Part shown: positions 60,167 to 64,000 of the stretch, piece by piece
Layout: each line of letters begins with the position of its first letter
Position numbering within the stretch: position 1 is the stretch's first letter
Source: Liberiplasma sp046541015
GTDB lineage: Bacteria > Bacillota_I > Bacilli_A > Izemoplasmatales > Izemoplasmataceae
Direction: 5' to 3'
Length of the DNA stretch: 64,000 nt
Assembly (NCBI GenBank): GCA_046541015.1
Contig: JBKHEA010000002.1
Location: 62,001-126,000, forward strand
Translations under genes and position numbers: made by a program
Notes under the pieces: model-generated
What the model saw: only the letters and a program-made list of their open reading frames with translations
What the model was told of the DNA's origin: nothing
The model's database searches: none

Positions 60167-61651
60167 ATGATAACAAACAAGAAAATTCCTTGGGAAGAGT
60201 TTTTAAAAAAACGTGAACAAATTCTAATGCACTGGGAAACAGGAAGTAGCCCACTATTAGATTTAGATAAAGCGGTCGAATCATTAAAAAGTGTTCCTGA
60301 TCACAAAAATTTTGCAAAAAAACTTCGTTATGCAAAAGAAAACGGTATTACTATGATTCAACCAAGAGCTGGCGTTGCCTTGCTTAATGAACACATTAAA
60401 CTCTTGAAGTTTTTAGAAGATATTGGACAAGCAGATTTTTTACCATCGACCATCGATTCATACACCAGACAAAACCGTTACCAAAATGCTCAAGATGGCA
60501 TTAAAGAATCAGAAAAAGTCGGACGTAGTTTATTAAATGGCTTTCCTGCTGTAAATTACGGTGTTGAAGGCTGTAAAAAAGTTCTTGATCAAATCAATAA
60601 TCCTGTCCAAGCACGCCATGGGACACCCGATGCGCGTTTACTCACTGAAATTATACACGCAGCTGGGTGGACAAGTAATGAAGGCGGCGGGATTTCATAT
60701 AATATTCCTTATGCGAAAAATATCGGGCTAGAAGATACCATTAGATACTGGCAATATTGTGATCGTCTAGTTGGTTATTATGCCGAACAAGGTATTGAAA
60801 TTAACCGTGAACCTTATGGCCCTTTAACAGGAACGTTAGTCCCGCCTTCTATTTCTCATACCGTTGCAATCATCGAAGCGATTTTGGCAGCTGAACAAGG
60901 TGTAAAAAACATCACAGTAGGGTATGGACAAGGGGGTAATATCAATCAAGATATTGCGGCACTTCAAACTCTTGATGAACTTACGAATTACTATCTAAAA
61001 CTTTTCGGTTATAACGATATTTATGTTACTACTGTATTTCATCAATGGATGGGTGGTTTCCCTCAAGATGAGGCATCGTCTATGGGTTTAATTAGCTTAG
61101 CATCGACAGTAGCAACCCTTGGAAAAGCAACGAAAATGATTACGAAATCTCCCCATGAATCTCAGGGTGTTCCAACTATGGAAGCCAACGCAGAAGGGTT
61201 AAGAGCCTCTAAAATTATCACGAAGCTTTTACGCGATCAAAGCTATCCAAACTCAAAAGAACTTAAAAAAGAAAAAGAACTGATTAAAGAAGAAGTTAAA
61301 TCTTTGATGACTGCGATTGTAAAAGCAGGTAAAGGTGATTTAGCAATGGGTGCTGTATCCGCGTTTAAACTTGGCATTATTGATATTCCTTTTGCCCCAA
61401 GTGAAATGAACGCTGGGAAAATTTTACCTGCTCGAGATGCGCATGGAAATATCCGTGTTTTAGAATTTGGTAATTTAGCCTTTTCTGATGACATTAAAGC
61501 CATTCATAAAGAAGCTTTAAAAGAACGTGCGAAGTTAGAAAATAGAAAAGTGTCATTTCAAATGACCATTGATGATGTGTATGCTGTAAGTCAAGGTATC
61601 TTAGTAGGGAAGCCACAAATAAAGGAGAATCCATTAAATGAAAATCATTGA
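60167..61651 (+). CDS. glmE: Glutamate mutase (methylaspartate mutase), subunit E (epsilon)
   Basis: A 494-residue catalytic TIM-barrel subunit (clostridial form 483). Typical stretches: KKIPWEEFLKKREQIL, IQPRAGVAL, LPSTIDSYTRQNRY, NGFPAVNYGV, QARHGTPDARLL (substrate Arg region), EGGGISYNIPYAK, YGQGGNINQDIAAL. The start is ATG 60167, with AGGAGG at 60155-60160; a TTG at 60149 would place that site inside the gene. It overlaps the next gene by 14 bp. Confidence 0.95.
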   Translation: MITNKKIPWEEFLKKREQILMHWETGSSPLLDLDKAVESLKSVPDHKNFAKKLRYAKENGITMIQPRAGVALLNEHIKLLKFLEDIGQADFLPSTIDSYTRQNRYQNAQDGIKESEKVGRSLLNGFPAVNYGVEGCKKVLDQINNPVQARHGTPDARLLTEIIHAAGWTSNEGGGISYNIPYAKNIGLEDTIRYWQYCDRLVGYYAEQGIEINREPYGPLTGTLVPPSISHTVAIIEAILAAEQGVKNITVGYGQGGNINQDIAALQTLDELTNYYLKLFGYNDIYVTTVFHQWMGGFPQDEASSMGLISLASTVATLGKATKMITKSPHESQGVPTMEANAEGLRASKIITKLLRDQSYPNSKELKKEKELIKEEVKSLMTAIVKAGKGDLAMGAVSAFKLGIIDIPFAPSEMNAGKILPARDAHGNIRVLEFGNLAFSDDIKAIHKEALKERAKLENRKVSFQMTIDDVYAVSQGILVGKPQIKENPLNENH

Positions 61652-62888
61652 TGTTGTAACATCTAAAGGCTATACAGGGTTTTATTTTGATGATCAAGCA
61701 GCTATCAAAAACGGTGCTTTAATGGATGGGTTTATGTATATTGGTGATGTACTAACCGATAAGTTTTCTCACATCCGTCAAACAGGTGAATCTTTATCTA
61801 TTATGCTCATCTTAGAAGATGGCCAAATTGCCTATGGTGATGCCGCTGCCGTTCAGTATTCTGGGGCAGGGGGTCGCGATCCTTTATTTTTAGCCGAAGA
61901 AGGTGAAGCGATTTTTAACAGTCATCTTAAGCACTTACTCATTGGATTAGATATTTCAACCTTTAAAAAGAACGCAGAATATTTTGACCATTTAATGATT
62001 GACAATAAAAGACTCCATACAGCCTTACGCTATGGTATCACTCAAGCCTTATTAGATGCCACCGCAAAATCAAATCATCTAACGATACCTGAAATCATAA
62101 GAAGAGAATATAGTATTAAAAAAACAAGCTATGAAGCGGTTCCTTTGTTTGCACAAACGGGGGATGAACGCTATACAAATGTTGATAAAATGATTATTAA
62201 AGAAGTTGACGTCATGCCCCATGCATTAATCAATAATATTCAAACAAAACTTGGGAAAAATGGCGAAATTTTAAAAGAATACGTTAACTGGTTAAGAAAC
62301 CGCATCATCACAAAAAGAACCCGTGAAACATATAATCCAATTTTACATATTGATGTATACGGAACAATCGGTATCATTTTTAACTATGACTACACTAAAA
62401 TATTTGATTATATCAAAGCCTTAGCAAACGTTGCAGCCCCATTCTTATTACGTATTGAAGGACCAGTCGATGAAGGCAATCAAGCGGGGACATTGCATGC
62501 CTTAAAAAAACTTCGCAGGATGATTGATGAAGAAAACATCAATGTTGAAATTGTCGCAGATGAATGGTGTAACACTTTAGAAGATGTCAAACTTTTTACC
62601 GATCATAAGGCGGGTCATATGGTTCAAGTTAAAACGCCTGATTTAGGTGGGGTTAATAATATCATTGAAGCATTACTTTATTGTCGTAAACATGATATGG
62701 GTGCCTATAGTGGTGGAACATGTAATGAGACCAATATTAGTGCAGAAATCACCACATCAATTGCGATAGCATGTGAAGCTAAACAATGCTTAGCTAAACC
62801 AGGTATGGGCGCAGATGAAGGCATTATGATTGTTAAAAATCATATGCATAGAACCTTAAATCTAATCAAAAGGAATCAAACGAAATGA
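61638..62888 (+). CDS. mal: Methylaspartate ammonia-lyase
   Basis: A 416-residue enolase-superfamily enzyme that removes ammonia from 3-methylaspartate, giving mesaconate. The catalytic Lys falls at residue 332 in VQVKTPDLGGVNNI (Lys331 in Clostridium tetanomorphum); HIDVYGTIG, IEGPVDEGN and VADEWCNT hold the Mg ligands; GGTCNETNIS follows. Second step of the methylaspartate pathway. AAAGGAG lies in the end of glmE; the stop overlaps citD (ATGA). Confidence 0.95.
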   Translation: MKIIDVVTSKGYTGFYFDDQAAIKNGALMDGFMYIGDVLTDKFSHIRQTGESLSIMLILEDGQIAYGDAAAVQYSGAGGRDPLFLAEEGEAIFNSHLKHLLIGLDISTFKKNAEYFDHLMIDNKRLHTALRYGITQALLDATAKSNHLTIPEIIRREYSIKKTSYEAVPLFAQTGDERYTNVDKMIIKEVDVMPHALINNIQTKLGKNGEILKEYVNWLRNRIITKRTRETYNPILHIDVYGTIGIIFNYDYTKIFDYIKALANVAAPFLLRIEGPVDEGNQAGTLHALKKLRRMIDEENINVEIVADEWCNTLEDVKLFTDHKAGHMVQVKTPDLGGVNNIIEALLYCRKHDMGAYSGGTCNETNISAEITTSIAIACEAKQCLAKPGMGADEGIMIVKNHMHRTLNLIKRNQTK

Positions 62889-63145
62889 TTATCACAGGAA
62901 GCTTAGAATCAAGTGATTGTTTAATAACCTTAACCCCTAAAAATTCCCTTGAAATTGAAATTGAAAGCATTGTTTATGATGCCTTTGGTAAACAAATAGA
63001 AGCGGTTATTAAAAAAACTTTAAGTGCGCATAATCTTTCAAATGTCCATGTACTTTGTCAAGATAAAGGGGCTTTAGATTATACGATTATTGGTAGGTTA
63101 GAAGCGGCTATAAAACGCTTTAAGGAGGCTAATCATGAATCGTAG
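62885..63145 (+). CDS. citD: Citrate/citramalate lyase acyl carrier protein (gamma subunit)
   Basis: An 86-residue CitD: GSLESSDCLITL, with Ser9 in the position of the Ser that carries the phosphoribosyl-dephospho-CoA prosthetic group, FGKQIEAVIKKTL, and DKGALDYTIIGRLEAAI. Next to methylaspartate genes it most likely belongs to citramalate lyase, which splits citramalate to acetate and pyruvate. Overlaps both neighbours. Confidence 0.88.
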   Translation: MIITGSLESSDCLITLTPKNSLEIEIESIVYDAFGKQIEAVIKKTLSAHNLSNVHVLCQDKGALDYTIIGRLEAAIKRFKEANHES

Positions 63146-63959
63146 TTATTTATTTATTCCAGGTGATGTTCCTCGTATGGTACAAACACTAGATGTGTTT
63201 GAAAGTGATGCAGTCATTTTAGACTTTGAAGATGCGGTAGCTTACCAACAAAAAGATGAAGCACGCTACCTTACAAAGTCTTTTTTAAAAACGTTTAGTT
63301 TTAAGAGTCCTGATATTTATATAAGAATTAATGCCCATACAGATAAAGCCCTTTTTGAGGCTGATTTAGAGATTATAAAAACATTAAATATAAAAGGCAT
63401 TATGTTACCTAAAACCTCACTAGCTGCGTTAGATGCATTCACGCGCTATATGAAAAATGAAAAGACTTTAGAAGTCATTGGATTAATTGAAACCCCTGAA
63501 AGCTTTTTTGAGTTACAAGAAATTGCAAAACATGAAGTGATTAGTGCATTATGCTTAGGGGCAGAAGATTTAAGCAAAACATTAAGTTTAAAACGAACAA
63601 CGAGTGGTGATGAAATCTTATATGCTAGAAGCCAAATTGTCTTTGCGGCTAAGAGCTATCATAAATTAGCTATTGATACCCCCTTTGTAGCCATTCATGA
63701 TTTTGATGGGTTAAAACAAGATTGTTTAAAAGCGTCCCAGCTAGGGTTTGATGGAAAAGCTGCGATTCATCCTAATCATGTAGATTTAATAAATCAAATC
63801 TTTAGTCCTAGTGAAGATGAAATCTTAGAAGCAAAACGTATTATCAAGGCGAGTGAAAAACTTAACACAACGCGATTTTCATTAGATGGTAAAATGGTGG
63901 ATAAACCAATTATTGATCGCGCAAAAGCCTTAATTGATAAAGCGAGTCGAATTAAATGA
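63135..63959 (+). CDS. citE: Citrate/citramalate lyase beta subunit (CitE-like)
   Basis: A 274-residue TIM-barrel lyase: RSYLFIPGDVPRMVQTL, VILDFEDAVA with metal-binding acidic residues, IYIRINAHTD, GIMLPKTS, VIGLIETPESF, LGAEDLS and FDGKAAIHPNHVDLIN. It cleaves the acyl-ACP form of citrate or citramalate. Slightly shorter than CitE of Klebsiella (about 290). AAGGAGG lies in the end of citD. Its stop overlaps the start of the next frame. Confidence 0.9.
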   Translation: MNRSYLFIPGDVPRMVQTLDVFESDAVILDFEDAVAYQQKDEARYLTKSFLKTFSFKSPDIYIRINAHTDKALFEADLEIIKTLNIKGIMLPKTSLAALDAFTRYMKNEKTLEVIGLIETPESFFELQEIAKHEVISALCLGAEDLSKTLSLKRTTSGDEILYARSQIVFAAKSYHKLAIDTPFVAIHDFDGLKQDCLKASQLGFDGKAAIHPNHVDLINQIFSPSEDEILEAKRIIKASEKLNTTRFSLDGKMVDKPIIDRAKALIDKASRIK

Positions 63960-64000
63960 TGAAAGAAATGTACACATCGCTTGATGAGTTAGTTAAGCAT
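63956..64000 (+). CDS. Start of a further gene, probably citF (partial)
   Basis: Fifteen codons are visible (MMKEMYTSLDELVKH) before the window ends. The start overlaps the citE stop in the same way as the earlier genes. The position after citD and citE makes the lyase alpha subunit likely, but the visible part does not prove it. Confidence 0.45.
   Translation, partial: MMKEMYTSLDELVKH

Noticed and set aside
1..64000. tRNA, rRNA, CRISPR, insertion sequence or prophage
   Set aside because: No cloverleaf with CCA end, no rRNA sequence, no regularly spaced repeats, no transposase or phage genes were seen in any gap.

Overview
The window is AT-rich, densely coded DNA from a low-GC Gram-positive lineage. 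It looks like a free-living, anaerobic, wall-less or wall-reduced relative of the Acholeplasma/Izemoplasma group at the Mollicutes-Firmicutes boundary. Evidence: a Firmicutes-type rimP-nusA-ylxR-ylxQ-infB-rbfA order, sufCDSUB, RNase J, YhaM, WalJ and ComK homologues; a short translation factor IF2 of about 614 residues; TGA used as a stop and TGG as Trp (which excludes the Mycoplasma/Spiroplasma code); and anaerobic enzymes such as pyruvate:ferredoxin oxidoreductase and B12-dependent glutamate mutase. The taxonomic placement is inference. I see no rRNA, tRNA, CRISPR array, insertion sequence or prophage.

Layout. 1-2900: tail of an RnfC-like protein, an RnfD-like membrane protein, a flavinylated FMN-binding lipoprotein and a NusG-domain-II protein, i.e. 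a reduced Rnf/extracytosolic electron-transfer module. 2900-13000: housekeeping genes (YigZ, CCA-adding enzyme, pullulanase, YhaM exonuclease, L25, a very large parvulin-like lipoprotein, WalJ, a LicA-like kinase). 13100-16650: pyruvate:ferredoxin oxidoreductase. 16800-22350: MgtC-like protein and the Suf Fe-S assembly operon. 22450-29600: transketolase, a PucR-type HTH protein, a multi-sugar ABC ATPase, a ComK-like protein, and a glycolytic operon pgk-(XRE/cupin)-HPr-tpiA. 29600-34600: ribosomal S4 with a long leader, free-Met sulfoxide reductase, MscS, ThiI, TrmH. 34600-41700: the nusA-infB operon, UvrC and a DEDDh exonuclease. 41770-49920: LacI-type regulator plus a complete Leloir set (galK, galE, galT, galM) and a GH2 beta-galactosidase. 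49950-58020: RNase J, HAD phosphatase, PriA, Fmt, PgpA, and a membrane protein with a degenerate HD-GYP domain. 58080-64000: the methylaspartate pathway of glutamate fermentation (glutamate mutase S/L/E, methylaspartate ammonia-lyase) running into citramalate-lyase-type citD, citE and the first codons of a probable citF.

How it fits together. Glutamate is rearranged to methylaspartate, deaminated to mesaconate, hydrated (enzyme not in the window) and cleaved to acetate plus pyruvate. Pyruvate:ferredoxin oxidoreductase turns pyruvate into acetyl-CoA and reduced ferredoxin, which the Rnf-like module could drain; Suf supplies the Fe-S clusters. Sugars enter through pullulanase, beta-galactosidase, Leloir enzymes, transketolase and glycolysis. 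Catabolite control is suggested by cre-like sites at the glutamate-mutase, mgtC and pgk promoters and by an HPr variant that keeps the regulatory Ser but lost the Arg-Pro next to the catalytic His.

The most novel signal is the untranslated leader before glutamate mutase (about 58168-58375). It holds two hairpins that display the same GCACACTAA loop, a 30-codon upstream ORF with a good ribosome binding site, and an intrinsic terminator just before the first gene. It does not resemble the cobalamin riboswitch expected for a B12 enzyme.
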